In this document: positions 1 to 8,881 of the stretch, in pieces
Layout: each line of letters opens with the position of its first letter
How positions within the stretch are numbered: the first letter of the stretch is position 1
Program-made: the position numbers and the translations under genes
NCBI RefSeq assembly: GCF_913777995.1
Contig: NZ_CAJYVE010000010.1
Coordinates: forward strand, 124,001 to 188,000
Direction of reading: 5' to 3'
Origin: an uncultured Pseudomonas sp.
Lineage (GTDB): Bacteria; Pseudomonadota; Gammaproteobacteria; Pseudomonadales; Pseudomonadaceae
DNA: 64,000 nt
Notes under the pieces: generated by a model
What the model was told of the DNA's origin: nothing
What the model saw: only the letters and a program-made list of their open reading frames with translations
Databases searched by the model: none

Positions 1-1
1 G

Positions 2-289
2 CTGGACAGCTACGTGAACAAGACCGATGTGCTGTGCAACCCGTCGATGCTGGTGGGTTATGTCTCGATGTTGCAAAGCGCGCTGCAGGAGGTGATCGCC
101 GCCAGCAGGCCGACGGCCCCCGACGAGCCGTTCATGCGCAAGGCAGACGAACTGGGCTTCGTTGCATTGAACCCCAAGGAGCAGGCATTGATCGAACACC
201 TGCGCTGGACCAGCCTGCAAGGCCGTGAGGATGTCTACGCCATGGCCGAACGCATCCGTCACATCAAGCCCTGGGTGATGGAGCGCTGA
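2..289 (+). CDS. Unidentified protein, C-terminal part (5' end outside window)
   Basis: An open frame enters from the left edge and stops with TGA at 289. About 95 residues are visible; the true start lies upstream. The first in-frame GTG at position 14 is probably internal because the frame is already open from base 2. The visible part is soluble, charged and predicted mostly helical, with no membrane segment. It ends in a basic/aromatic tail (HIKPWVMER). I do not recognise a family. It runs in the same direction as the opgC-like gene 173 bases downstream, but that gap is long enough for a separate promoter. Confidence 0.6.
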   Translation: MDSYVNKTDVLCNPSMLVGYVSMLQSALQEVIAASRPTAPDEPFMRKADELGFVALNPKEQALIEHLRWTSLQGREDVYAMAERIRHIKPWVMER

Positions 290-461
290 GCCGGGGCTCT
301 GGTACGCCTGTTTCTGAGACATTCTGCAATAGCGCGCTTTTGCTTTTTGCGTAGAATCCGGCGACCCTCCCGTGCCCCCAACAACCCTGACTGACGGTAG
401 GCAACCAAGGCCCTCGCTCGCCTGTCTTCTTAATCACCGACTTTTGCAAGAGCCCACCGTT

Positions 462-1616
462 ATGACTAACGGACGCGATCACCGTATCGACTTCTTTCGC
501 GGCCTGGCGCTGATCTTCATTTTCTGGGATCACGTGCCGGACAACCCGCTGGCGCAACTGACCGTGCGCAACTTCGGTTTCAGCGATGCTGCCGAGATCT
601 TCGTGTTCCTCGCCGGCTACGCCTCGATCCTCGCCTACGGGCGCATCCACGCTCGCGACGGCTGGCTGGTGTCGAGTCTGCGCATCCTGCGCCGTACCTG
701 GGTGCTGTATGTAGTGCACATCTTCCTGCTGACCCTGCTGATGGGCATGGTGTTCATCGCCAACGAACATGTCGACACCCGTGACATGATCCAGCAGATG
801 GGCCTGCAGCACTTCGTCGGCAACCCGCAGCAGGCCCTAGCCGATGAGTTGCTGCTGCGCTTCAAGCCCAACCTCACCGACCCACTGCCGCTGTACATTC
901 TGCTGTTGCTGGCGCTGCCGCTGTACCTACCGCTGATGTTGCGGCGCATCGAGCTGGCGGTGCTGCTGTCGGTGGCGCTGTACATGATGGTGCCGCTGTA
1001 CGGCTGGAACCTGCGCGCCTACGAAGGCGGCGGCGTGTGGTACTTCAACCCGGTGGCCTGGCAACTGGTGTTCGTGCTGGGCGGCGCCCTGGCGCTGTAC
1101 AACCAGCGCCCGCGCCAGCCCGACCCGCGCCCGCTGAGCCAGCAGCCACTGTTCGCCCTGGCCTCGGTTTACCTGGTGATCGCCGGGGTGCTGACCTTCA
1201 GCGAGAAATGGCCGGCCGTACATAGCGCCGTCGTCGCCAGCCTGCAGCTGGAACATCTCTACCCGATCAGCAAGACCGACCTGGCGCCCGTGCGTCTGTT
1301 GCACTTCCTCGCGCTGGTCTATGTGGTCGCTCGGCTGCTGCCACGCGAGGCAGCCTGGCTGAACAACGGGCTGGCCCGGCAGACCTGCCTGTTGGGCCGC
1401 CACTCTCTGGAAGTCTTCTGCCTTGGCGTGCTGCTGGCGCCCATGGCCGATGCCGCCAACGCCCTGGCTGGCGACACCTGGCCGATGCAGGTCTGCACCG
1501 CGCTGATTGGCCTGGCCCTGATGGTGCTGCTGGCCAACGGGCTGGAATTCAATAAACGCCTGGACAGCGGCAAGGTGGCGCAAAAGGCCGAGAAGTTGCG
1601 CACCGTGTCGGATTGA
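462..1616 (+). CDS. OpgC-domain membrane protein (putative glucan succinyl/acyltransferase)
   Basis: A 384-residue polytopic membrane protein. After a short N-terminus it reads RIDFFRGLALIFIFWDHVP, the typical opening of OpgC/acyltransferase-3-like proteins, in which the Arg-x-Asp and a nearby His lie in the first membrane segment. About ten hydrophobic segments follow and the C-terminus is charged. Known members add succinyl or other acyl groups to osmoregulated periplasmic glucans at the inner membrane. I chose ATG 462 because it gives the family N-terminus; an upstream in-frame ATG at 372 would add 30 residues of low-quality sequence. No opgG/opgH neighbour is present, so the glucan substrate is inferred from the family only. 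Confidence 0.82.
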   Translation: MTNGRDHRIDFFRGLALIFIFWDHVPDNPLAQLTVRNFGFSDAAEIFVFLAGYASILAYGRIHARDGWLVSSLRILRRTWVLYVVHIFLLTLLMGMVFIANEHVDTRDMIQQMGLQHFVGNPQQALADELLLRFKPNLTDPLPLYILLLLALPLYLPLMLRRIELAVLLSVALYMMVPLYGWNLRAYEGGGVWYFNPVAWQLVFVLGGALALYNQRPRQPDPRPLSQQPLFALASVYLVIAGVLTFSEKWPAVHSAVVASLQLEHLYPISKTDLAPVRLLHFLALVYVVARLLPREAAWLNNGLARQTCLLGRHSLEVFCLGVLLAPMADAANALAGDTWPMQVCTALIGLALMVLLANGLEFNKRLDSGKVAQKAEKLRTVSD

Positions 1617-1773
1617 TTCATGTGCGCTGGCCAGTCCGGGCCGACCTCGCCAGCGCGCATCGACCACGACCGGTTCACACTCCGCCATTTCCAGGAAAAC
1701 GCCTACAGAGTGTTCAGGCCAAGTTCCCCGGGCATTTGCCGTCAACATGGCAAATAGCAACGAGAACAACGCC

Positions 1774-2556
1774 ATGCAGATCACTGCCCCGAACACCTTA
1801 CAGTCCATCATTCCAGCGCCTCAGCCCGGCCCTCAACGAGTGCCGCAGGCAGAAGCGTCATTCGATGAGGCGCCACAGCCACCGGCGCTATCGTTGATCG
1901 ATGCCTGGCCGGGCAGCTCCTTTCCCCGTGTGCTGCCGCCGACCTTGAGCGCACACCAACAACCCGCTCGGACTTCGCACACCTTCTACCAACGCCAGGA
2001 GGCCCCTTGGCGTGATGCCTCCAGTGTCGTTGCGCAGGACCAGCGGTGGTTTGGCAGTGCCGATGAGACGAGCCGGGCGTCCTATCTGAACAAGGTCATC
2101 GAACGCTCCAACCAAGCCGTGCATCGGGCTTACGAAGTTTCTTACGAGTTTCGCCAGCAGTTGCCCTTTCTCAACCCAGAGCTTGCCAGCAAGCACTTTG
2201 GCTTCACCCTCGGCCCTGATCAGCGTATCCAGGTCACCGACCCGGACGGCGTGCTGACACCCGCCGAAATGAGCTACCTGAGCGAAAAACTGAACGCCCT
2301 GGAGTCGCTGCAGCAGGCGGTTCGCGAGCACGCGCGTACGGTGCTGGAACTGGTCGATCACCTGACCGAGAAATTCGCTGGCGGTTACCAGATAGACCTG
2401 AGCAACTACCACCGGATCATCGACTACGGGCAGATCTTCACGCGCAACACGATTGGCAACTTCATGGACACTTGGGCCTGGCAGGTCATGCTCCATGCCG
2501 AACCACGGGATGACACCCAGGAACCGCGCGGTAACCAAATCGACCTTCAGGCCTGA
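1774..2556 (+). CDS. Hypothetical protein with proline-rich N-terminus
   Basis: A 260-residue protein that I do not recognise. The first ~70 residues are rich in Pro, Ala and Gln and look disordered. The remainder is predicted alpha-helical and contains a motif resembling an EF-hand-like loop (DPDGVLTPAEMSYLSEKL). There is no signal peptide and no membrane segment. ATG 1774 is preferred, but ATG 1747 would extend it by nine residues; neither has a convincing ribosome-binding site. It converges with the LysR gene, with only seven bases between the two stops. Its codon use resembles its neighbours. Confidence 0.6.
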   Translation: MQITAPNTLQSIIPAPQPGPQRVPQAEASFDEAPQPPALSLIDAWPGSSFPRVLPPTLSAHQQPARTSHTFYQRQEAPWRDASSVVAQDQRWFGSADETSRASYLNKVIERSNQAVHRAYEVSYEFRQQLPFLNPELASKHFGFTLGPDQRIQVTDPDGVLTPAEMSYLSEKLNALESLQQAVREHARTVLELVDHLTEKFAGGYQIDLSNYHRIIDYGQIFTRNTIGNFMDTWAWQVMLHAEPRDDTQEPRGNQIDLQA

Positions 2557-2563
2557 GCGCCGG

Positions 2564-3493
2564 TCACGCTCGAAGCGGCAACCACTCCAGCCCCCCATCC
2601 GGACACGCCGGCAGTTGCTCCAGCAGATAATCGCGCAGTACGCGCATCTGCCGGGCCTTGGGGCTGGACTTGAGCCACACCAGGTCATAGCCCTGCCCTG
2701 TGGCCACGGCCTGCCTGAACGGCAGGCGCAGTTGCCCATTGCTGATCTCGCTACCGGCCAGAAACAGGTCGACCACTGAAATACCCAACCCCTGGGCGGC
2801 AGCGCTGATGCCTTGGTCGAGGGTATCGAACAGTTGCCCGCGGCGCAGGTCGACGTGCCTGCCGCTGCCCACACGGGCCAGCCAGCGCTGCCAGTCACGA
2901 CGGTCGCGGGTCGCGTGCAGCAGCTCCAGACGCCCGAGCACGGCAAGCTCAGGCTCCGGGTCTGGCAGGTAATCGGGATGACACACCGGCACCAGCCATT
3001 CCTCGAACAGCCGACAGTGCTCGACGTCCGCCGGGTAATGCCCATCACTCAGGAGGATCGCGCAGTCGTAGGGCTCGGTATAGAAGTCCACGGTGTCGAC
3101 ATCCATCCACACGCTGGACAGCTGCACTTCGCAGCTCTGCCCGGCCTGCCGAAAGCGATCCAGGACCTTGAGCAGCCAGCGCATGGTCAGCGTCGAGGGC
3201 GCCTTGAGGCGCAGGCGCTGACGGTCACTGCGCAGCAGCGTGCAGGCATCGTCGATGAGCTTGAAACCGGCCTTGAGAGGCTCGGCCAGCATTCGCCCCT
3301 GCTCGGTCAGACGCAGGCGCGGGCCGTGACGCTCGAACAGCTCGCAATCGAACAGCGACTCCAGGTTGCGCACATGGTGACTCACCGCACTCTGGGTCAC
3401 CGACAGTTCCTGTGCCGCCTTGCTGAACGACCCGTGGCGGGCGGCGATTTCGAAAGCGCGCAGGGCATAAAGCGCTGGAATCCGTTCGGTCAT
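2564..3493 (-). CDS. LysR-family transcriptional regulator (GcvA-like)
   Basis: A 309-residue LysR regulator. Residues ~5-65 form the winged helix-turn-helix, opening ALRAFEIAARHGSFSKAAQE and continuing with the recognition segment SVTQSAVSHHVRNLE. Residues ~90-300 form the periplasmic-binding-like effector domain. The N-terminal style (MTERIPALYALRAFE) matches the GcvA/AmpR branch, so I chose ATG 3493; ATGs at 3505 and 3508 would add five residues or fewer and would cover the palindrome at 3507-3521. It is transcribed divergently from a LysE-type exporter and probably controls that gene and itself. The effector is unknown; amino acids are a reasonable guess from the neighbour. Confidence 0.88.
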   Translation of the reverse strand: MTERIPALYALRAFEIAARHGSFSKAAQELSVTQSAVSHHVRNLESLFDCELFERHGPRLRLTEQGRMLAEPLKAGFKLIDDACTLLRSDRQRLRLKAPSTLTMRWLLKVLDRFRQAGQSCEVQLSSVWMDVDTVDFYTEPYDCAILLSDGHYPADVEHCRLFEEWLVPVCHPDYLPDPEPELAVLGRLELLHATRDRRDWQRWLARVGSGRHVDLRRGQLFDTLDQGISAAAQGLGISVVDLFLAGSEISNGQLRLPFRQAVATGQGYDLVWLKSSPKARQMRVLRDYLLEQLPACPDGGLEWLPLRA

Positions 3494-3506
3494 AAAGGCA
3501 TCCATC

Positions 3507-3521
3507 ATGAGTTGAACTCAT
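3507..3521. promoter_or_regulatory. Perfect 15-bp palindrome, candidate LysR operator
   Basis: ATGAGTTGAACTCAT is a perfect 7+1+7 dyad and also fits the LysR-box pattern T-N11-A. It lies immediately upstream of the preferred start of the LysR gene and about 90 bases upstream of the divergent lysE-type start. An autoregulatory site is inferred from position and symmetry. Confidence 0.5.
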
Positions 3522-3610
3522 AGTAGGTCAGAAGCCAACGCGTTTTACAACGCGGCACCGGGCCTCGAAAATTCGCACCTCACCTCTTCCCGTTGAATGA
3601 ATGACGCGCC

Positions 3611-4228
3611 GTGAATACTGCCTTGATCCTGAGCTACACACTGACTGTGCTATTGCTGATCGCCACGCCCGGCCCGGTGGTGGCTCTGGTAACCCACACC
3701 GCCAGCCAGAGCGGCACCCGGCGCGCCATGACCACCTTGCTGGGTACCAACCTCGCGTCACTGGCGCTGATCGGCGCCGCCGCCTGGATCATCGTCAGCA
3801 GCGCCGCGCTGGACGTGCGCCTGCTCAATGCGCTGAGCGTGCTGGGCTGCCTGTTCATGGCCTGGCTGGGCCTGGGAACCCTGCGCGGGGCGAGGGGTAG
3901 CGACCACGCCGAGCCTGCTTCGATCAACAGCCAGGGAGGCTGGCTGCAAGGCTTTCTGACCGGCATCGCCAACCCCAAGGACATCGTGTTTTTCCTCGCC
4001 TTCTTTCCGCAGTTCCTGCAGGTCACCAGCCGCCTGGAAAGCAGCCTGTTGCTGCTGGTGCTGATCTGGGTGGTCCTCGACCTGGCGGTGCTCAGCGCCT
4101 GGATCCTGCTTGCCGTCCAACTGACCCGGCGCGGCGCCGGGCGCCTGGTCAGGCTGGGCTCCGCCACGGCCCTGCTGCTGATTGCGGTGGTCGGCCTGGC
4201 CTACAACCTGAGCGCGGTGTGGCGCTGA
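3611..4228 (+). CDS. LysE/RhtB-family amino-acid exporter
   Basis: A 205-residue inner-membrane protein with six hydrophobic segments. It carries the family signature near the N-terminus (LLLIATPGPVVALV, the P-G-P region) and the typical mid-protein segment GFLTGIANPKDIVFFLAFFPQF. Family members export amino acids or homoserine lactone-like compounds by proton exchange. Translation starts at GTG 3611; no better ATG gives the family N-terminus. It is transcribed away from the LysR regulator, an arrangement typical of argP/lysE-like regulator-exporter pairs. The substrate cannot be read from sequence. Confidence 0.9.
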   Translation: MNTALILSYTLTVLLLIATPGPVVALVTHTASQSGTRRAMTTLLGTNLASLALIGAAAWIIVSSAALDVRLLNALSVLGCLFMAWLGLGTLRGARGSDHAEPASINSQGGWLQGFLTGIANPKDIVFFLAFFPQFLQVTSRLESSLLLLVLIWVVLDLAVLSAWILLAVQLTRRGAGRLVRLGSATALLLIAVVGLAYNLSAVWR

Positions 4229-4306
4229 AGACAATTTCCTCCACCGCTCTGAACCAGCGTCTAAGCTTGTGACAAGTGCGTTTGAAAAGGCCGGGGCCAG
4301 TCGATC

Positions 4307-7300
4307 ATGGGCGTATTACGGCATTCCGATACCGGTCCGAAAGAGACCGACACCGCACCTGAACAAGAGACTCGCGTGCAACCTGCCCCGCGCCGCAAGC
4401 GTTACGGCTGGCGAGTATTCTGGGTACTGGCGATCATGGGGGGTGTGGCGCTGGGCGTCGCCATCGTGCAGGAAACCCGCAGCTCGCGTCTGCAGGCCCG
4501 AGAAATCAGTCGCTTTGCTGCGACCCTCACCTGGTCGCTGCAGCCAGGCCCCACCGACCAGAAAATCTACCCCGGCGACGGCCCCTTCGACAGGCGCCTG
4601 GGTTATTCGGCAATGGACCGATTCCTGGAGCGCCTGCTCAAGCGCGACTACCTCATCAGTGCACAGGCACGCTTCTCTCCCGAGCTGATGCGCTACACCG
4701 AGCACGGTTTCTTCGTGCCTTACGAGGAGAAGATCCAGGCCGGCCTGACCATCACCGACTGCCGTGCACAGCCCTTGTACCGCTTCGATTATCCGCAACA
4801 GCTGTACCAGAGCTTCAACGACATCCCACCGCTGGTGGTGCACAGCCTGCTGTTCATCGAGAACCGCAACCTGCTCGATCCGCAGCAACCTTTGGCCAAC
4901 CCGGCCGTGGATTGGCCGCGCTTCGTCAAGGCAGCCTGGTCGCAGGTCGCCAAGCTGCTGGCCCTGCCCGGCCAGTCGGCCGGCGGCAGCACGCTGGCCA
5001 CGCAGCTGGAGAAGTATCGCCACTCCCCCGACGGCCTGACCTTGAATGGCGGCGAAAAGCTGCGGCAGATGTTCTCGGCCAGCGTGCGTGCCTATCAGCA
5101 GGGCGAACAGACCCTCGATGCCCGCCAGCACGTGGTGCGCGATTACCTCAACAGCGTGCCGCTTTCCGCCGTGCCCGGTCATGGCGAGGTACACGGCCTG
5201 GCCGAAGGCCTGCGGGTATGGTTCGGTGCCGACTTCGAGACCACCAACCAGCGCCTGCGCGACCCGGCCGATACCACCAAGGCGCTGGCCTCCAAAGCCG
5301 TGGCGCTGCGCGAAGTGCTGTCGCTGGTGATCGCCCAGCGCCGCCCTTCGTACTATCTGGCCAAGGGACGCGCTGAACTGGCCGAACTCACCGACAGCCA
5401 TATTCGCGTACTGACCGATGCCGGTGTCATCGACCGCCGCCTGGCCGATGCCGCCCTGGCCGCCCAGGTGACTTACCGCGACTGGGACCAGCAACCGACC
5501 TGGCAGCCCATGGAAGGCAACAAGGGCATCAACGTGGTGCGCACCCGCCTGTCGAACATGCTCGACCGGCCGCTGTACGACCTCGACCGCCTGGATCTTT
5601 CCGCCAGCACCACCCTGCAGGGCGAGCTGCAGGACAAGGTCACCCAGTACCTGCGCGACCTGGCCGACCCGAAATTCGCCGCCAGCCTGGGGCTGATCGG
5701 CGACCGCCTGCTGACCCCGGCGAGCACCGGCGAGGTGCGCTACAGCTTCACCCTGTTCGAACGCAGCGCGGATGGCTTTCGGGTCAGGATTCAGACCGAC
5801 AGCACCGACCAGCCGTTCGACATCAACGAGGGCAGCAAGCTGGAACTGGGCTCCACCGCCAAGCTGCGCGTACTGACCACTTACCTGGAAATCATCGCCG
5901 AGCTGCATCAGCGCTACGCCGGTATGAGCGTGGCGCAACTGCGCAAGGTGCCGGTGGAGGAACCTGACCTGCTGACCCGCTGGGCGCTGGACTACCTGGT
6001 ACGCACACCAGACCGCGACCTGTCGCAGATGCTCTCTGCGGCGCTGGACCGTCGCTACTCGGCCAGCCCCGGCGAAGCCTTCTTCACCGGTGGCGGCCTG
6101 CACCGCTTCAACAACTTCCGCCGCGAAGACAACGGCCGCCTGCCGACCCTGCGTGAATCGCTGCGCGAGTCGATCAACCTGCCATTCGTGCGCCTGATGC
6201 GCGACGTGGTGCGCTACAGCACCTACCAGGCGCCGGGCAACAGCGCCGAGCTGCTCAAGGACGACAAGGACCCACGCCGCCAGGAATACCTGAGCCAGTT
6301 CGCCGACCGTGAAGGCCGTGTGTTCCTGCTGCGCTTCTGGAAGCGCTACAAGGACAAGAACAGCCAGGAACGTCTCGACACCTTCCTCGACGGGGTAAGG
6401 CCCATGGCCTCGCGGCTGGCGGCGGTGCACCGTTACCTGCTGCCGGCCGCCGACCAGGCCACCTTCGACAGTTTCGTGCGTGCCCACCTGCCGGACAGCG
6501 AACGCGCCAAGGTGAGCGACAAGCGCCTGGCCGAGATGTATCGAAGCTACGGCCCCGGCGCCTACGACCTGCCAGACCAGGGCTACATCGCGCGTGTCCA
6601 TCCCTTGGACCTGTGGCTGGTGGGCTACCTGCTGAAGCACCCGCAGGCGCAGTTCGGCGATGCCGTGGCGGCCAGTACCTACGAACGCCAGGAGGTGTAC
6701 AGCTGGCTGTTCAAGAGCCGGCACAAGAGCGCCCGCGACAGCCGCATTCGAACCATGATGGAAGTCGAGGCATTCCTCGACATCGAACAGCGCTGGCAGC
6801 GCCTGGGCTATCCCTTCGACCACCTGGTGCCCTCGCTGGCTACTGCGCTGGGCAGTTCCGGCGATCGCCCGGCCGCGCTGGCCGAGCTGATCGGCATCAT
6901 CCAGAACGACGGCATTCGCCTGCCGACCGTGCGTATCGACAACCTGCACTTCGCCGAGGGCACACCCTACGAAGCCCAACTGATCAGCAACCCGCAACTG
7001 GGCAAGCGCGTCATGGAACCCGAAGTGGCGCGGGCCATGCGCGAGGCGCTCTCGGAAGTGGTCGATGGCGGCACCGCCAGGCGTATCCAGGGCAGTTTCG
7101 TGCTGCACGATGGCACGCCGGTGGTGATGGGCGGCAAGACCGGTACCGGTGATAACCGCATCCAGAGCTTTGGCTCGGGCGGTCATGTGTTGCAGTCACG
7201 GGCCCTCAACCGCACCGCCACCTTCGTGTTCTACCTGGGCGACAACCACTTCGGCACCCTCACCGCCTATGTGCCGGGCCGCGCCGCCGAAGGCTTCCGC

Positions 7301-7444
7301 TTCACCTCGGCCCTGCCGGTGCAGGTGCTCAAGGGCATGGCGCCCTTCCTCACCCCGTACCTCGAGGAACACGGCCAGGCCATGTGCGGCAAGCCGAGCG
7401 CGCCGCCGGTAAAGGATGGCGTACTCAGCGCCGCCCTGCGCTGA
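4307..7444 (+). CDS. Large PBP1-like protein (GT51-like + transpeptidase domains)
   Basis: A 1045-residue bitopic protein: basic cytoplasmic tail, one membrane segment at ~35-52, then a large periplasmic part. Transpeptidase motifs are intact: Ser516-x-x-Lys519 (GSTAK), Ser622-Ile-Asn and Lys944-Thr-Gly-Thr. The N-terminal half resembles a GT51 glycosyltransferase: GGST at 226-229 and Glu185 in FIENRN, the place of the first catalytic Glu. The usual EDxxFxxHxG motif is not kept, and the second catalytic Glu of the RKxxE motif reads Gln254 (EKLRQ). Length exceeds typical PBP1a/1b (about 750-850). It probably acts in peptidoglycan cross-linking, with the polymerase activity doubtful. Its start ATG lies 78 bases after the exporter gene. 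Confidence 0.85.
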   Translation: MGVLRHSDTGPKETDTAPEQETRVQPAPRRKRYGWRVFWVLAIMGGVALGVAIVQETRSSRLQAREISRFAATLTWSLQPGPTDQKIYPGDGPFDRRLGYSAMDRFLERLLKRDYLISAQARFSPELMRYTEHGFFVPYEEKIQAGLTITDCRAQPLYRFDYPQQLYQSFNDIPPLVVHSLLFIENRNLLDPQQPLANPAVDWPRFVKAAWSQVAKLLALPGQSAGGSTLATQLEKYRHSPDGLTLNGGEKLRQMFSASVRAYQQGEQTLDARQHVVRDYLNSVPLSAVPGHGEVHGLAEGLRVWFGADFETTNQRLRDPADTTKALASKAVALREVLSLVIAQRRPSYYLAKGRAELAELTDSHIRVLTDAGVIDRRLADAALAAQVTYRDWDQQPTWQPMEGNKGINVVRTRLSNMLDRPLYDLDRLDLSASTTLQGELQDKVTQYLRDLADPKFAASLGLIGDRLLTPASTGEVRYSFTLFERSADGFRVRIQTDSTDQPFDINEGSKLELGSTAKLRVLTTYLEIIAELHQRYAGMSVAQLRKVPVEEPDLLTRWALDYLVRTPDRDLSQMLSAALDRRYSASPGEAFFTGGGLHRFNNFRREDNGRLPTLRESLRESINLPFVRLMRDVVRYSTYQAPGNSAELLKDDKDPRRQEYLSQFADREGRVFLLRFWKRYKDKNSQERLDTFLDGVRPMASRLAAVHRYLLPAADQATFDSFVRAHLPDSERAKVSDKRLAEMYRSYGPGAYDLPDQGYIARVHPLDLWLVGYLLKHPQAQFGDAVAASTYERQEVYSWLFKSRHKSARDSRIRTMMEVEAFLDIEQRWQRLGYPFDHLVPSLATALGSSGDRPAALAELIGIIQNDGIRLPTVRIDNLHFAEGTPYEAQLISNPQLGKRVMEPEVARAMREALSEVVDGGTARRIQGSFVLHDGTPVVMGGKTGTGDNRIQSFGSGGHVLQSRALNRTATFVFYLGDNHFGTLTAYVPGRAAEGFRFTSALPVQVLKGMAPFLTPYLEEHGQAMCGKPSAPPVKDGVLSAALR

Positions 7445-7496
7445 GGCCCCAATAAAAATGCGAATGAGTCTCGATAAAGTGCTTGCGAATTCGTAA

Positions 7497-7518
7497 AGAT
7501 ATATCTTAAGGTATATCT
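7497..7518. promoter_or_regulatory. 22-bp near-perfect palindrome, PadR/YqjI-type operator
   Basis: The left half is AGATATATCTT and the right half AAGGTATATCT, centred on CTTAAG. Only one of the eleven base pairs of the dyad is mismatched. It lies 23 bases upstream of the PadR-gene ATG at 7542. AT-rich ATAT...ATAT dyads of this kind are known targets of PadR-family repressors, and autorepression with co-control of the downstream ferric-reductase-like gene is inferred. Confidence 0.7.
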
Positions 7519-7541
7519 AAACGTAACACGGAGCACACGAG

Positions 7542-8093
7542 ATGGCTGAAGAGTTTCCCCCTGCCTGGCCAGCTGCGGAAAAACGCGGTGGCCGCGAGCG
7601 GGGCGGCCGCGGCCCACGGGTGTTCGCACCGGGCGACCTCAAACTGCTGCTGCTCGACCTGATCGCCGCCCAGCCGTGCCATGGCTATGACCTGATCCGC
7701 CAGATCGAAACCCTCTTCGACGGCCAGTACAGCCCCAGCCCCGGGGTGATCTACCCAACCCTGACCTTTCTCGAAGTAAGCCAGCTGATCCACGGAGATA
7801 CCGACGCCGGCAAGCGCTGCTACTCGCTGACCGACACCGGGCGCGTGTGGCTGGCCGAGCAACGTGTGGCCATGGAAAACGTGCGGCTGCGCATCGAAGT
7901 CAGCAAGCGTGCCCTGCGTGGCCATGACCGGCCTGCAGAAATTCACGAGGCCGTGCACAACGTTCGCCATGCGCTGCAGATGCACCACGGGCGCTGGACG
8001 CCCGAAGAGATCATCCGCGTGCGCGACCTGCTCAATGAAACCGCCAAGGCGATTGCCGGCGGTCCCCTTTCCTCTGCGGAGAATTCGCCATGA
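7542..8093 (+). CDS. PadR-family regulator, YqjI-like
   Basis: A 183-residue PadR regulator. The winged-helix domain covers ~30-110 (LKLLLLDLIAAQPCHGYDLI, then SPSPGVIYPTLTFLE) and is followed by a helical dimerisation arm. Overall match and context point to YqjI, which in E. coli is a metal-responsive repressor of the siderophore-reductase gene yqjH. The E. coli protein begins with a long His/Cys-rich metal-binding extension; here the first ~30 residues contain Gly, Arg, Pro and Glu but no His or Cys. The stop overlaps the next gene (ATGA), so both are co-translated. GGAG lies 9-12 bases before ATG. The palindrome upstream suggests autorepression. Confidence 0.87.
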   Translation: MAEEFPPAWPAAEKRGGRERGGRGPRVFAPGDLKLLLLDLIAAQPCHGYDLIRQIETLFDGQYSPSPGVIYPTLTFLEVSQLIHGDTDAGKRCYSLTDTGRVWLAEQRVAMENVRLRIEVSKRALRGHDRPAEIHEAVHNVRHALQMHHGRWTPEEIIRVRDLLNETAKAIAGGPLSSAENSP

Positions 8094-8860
8094 ACTCAGC
8101 CGAATCGATCCATCGCGTCATGCATGAAATCAAGCGCCGCAAGCTCGAAGTGCTGCGCGTCACCGACCTCACCCCGCTGATGCGCCGCATCACCCTGCAC
8201 GGCCCGGAGCTGGCCGGGTTCATCAGCCTGGGCGCCGACGACCACGTCAAGCTGCTGTTCCCGCGCAACGCGGAGGAACAGGCCGCGCTGGACACGCTGC
8301 AACTGGGCGGCAGCAACGAAGGGCCACGCCCGGCCATGCGCGACTACACGCCGCGCCGCTACGACCCGCAGAGCCAGGAACTGGACATCGACTTCGTCCT
8401 GCACGGCGATGGTCCTGCCGCCACCTGGGCCGCTCAGGCCGCCCCTGGCCAGGTCCTGTACATTGCCGGCCCACGCGGCTCGATGGTGGTGCCGGACATC
8501 TTCGACAGCTACCTGCTGATCGGCGACGAAACGGCACTGCCGGCCATCGCAAGGCGCCTGGAAGAGCTGCCGGCAGGCCGCACGGCGAAGGTGCTTGTCG
8601 AAGTGGCGAATCTGAACGAACGCCAGGCGCTGGCCAGCCAGGCCGAGGTCGCGGTCACCTGGGTGGTGCGGGGCGAACAGGACCTGCTGGACGCCATTCG
8701 CCAGGTCGAGATTCCGGCGGGCAAGCTGTACGCGTGGGTGGCTACCGAAGCGACACTGTCGCGCCAGGCACGCCGCGTACTGCTCGACGAGCGAGGCCTG
8801 GACGACGAATTCGTCAAGGCTGCCGGCTACTGGCGCCAGGAAGAACAGCCTGCCGCCTGA
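8090..8860 (+). CDS. Siderophore-interacting protein / ferric-siderophore reductase, YqjH/ViuB-like
   Basis: A 256-residue cytoplasmic flavoprotein of the SIP family. The N-terminal FAD-binding barrel contains the flavin signature RDYTPRRYD at ~84-92. The C-terminal half is the NAD(P)H-binding SIP domain, with GDETALPAIARRLEELP. Such enzymes release iron by reducing Fe(III)-siderophore complexes. It overlaps the preceding PadR gene by four bases (ATGA), giving a two-gene operon under the 7497-7518 palindrome. It is therefore probably controlled by metal status. No siderophore synthesis genes are nearby, so it may act on imported siderophores in general. Confidence 0.9.
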   Translation: MNSAESIHRVMHEIKRRKLEVLRVTDLTPLMRRITLHGPELAGFISLGADDHVKLLFPRNAEEQAALDTLQLGGSNEGPRPAMRDYTPRRYDPQSQELDIDFVLHGDGPAATWAAQAAPGQVLYIAGPRGSMVVPDIFDSYLLIGDETALPAIARRLEELPAGRTAKVLVEVANLNERQALASQAEVAVTWVVRGEQDLLDAIRQVEIPAGKLYAWVATEATLSRQARRVLLDERGLDDEFVKAAGYWRQEEQPAA

Positions 8861-8881
8861 TAGCGCAGGTACGCCTGTGGG

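Noticed and set aside
4316..7186. A very long open frame antisense to the PBP-like gene (956 codons)
   Set aside because: It is a mirror of the sense gene's codon bias in GC-rich DNA. The protein is His/Gln/Ala/Val-rich and shows no domain, while the sense frame has clear penicillin-binding motifs.
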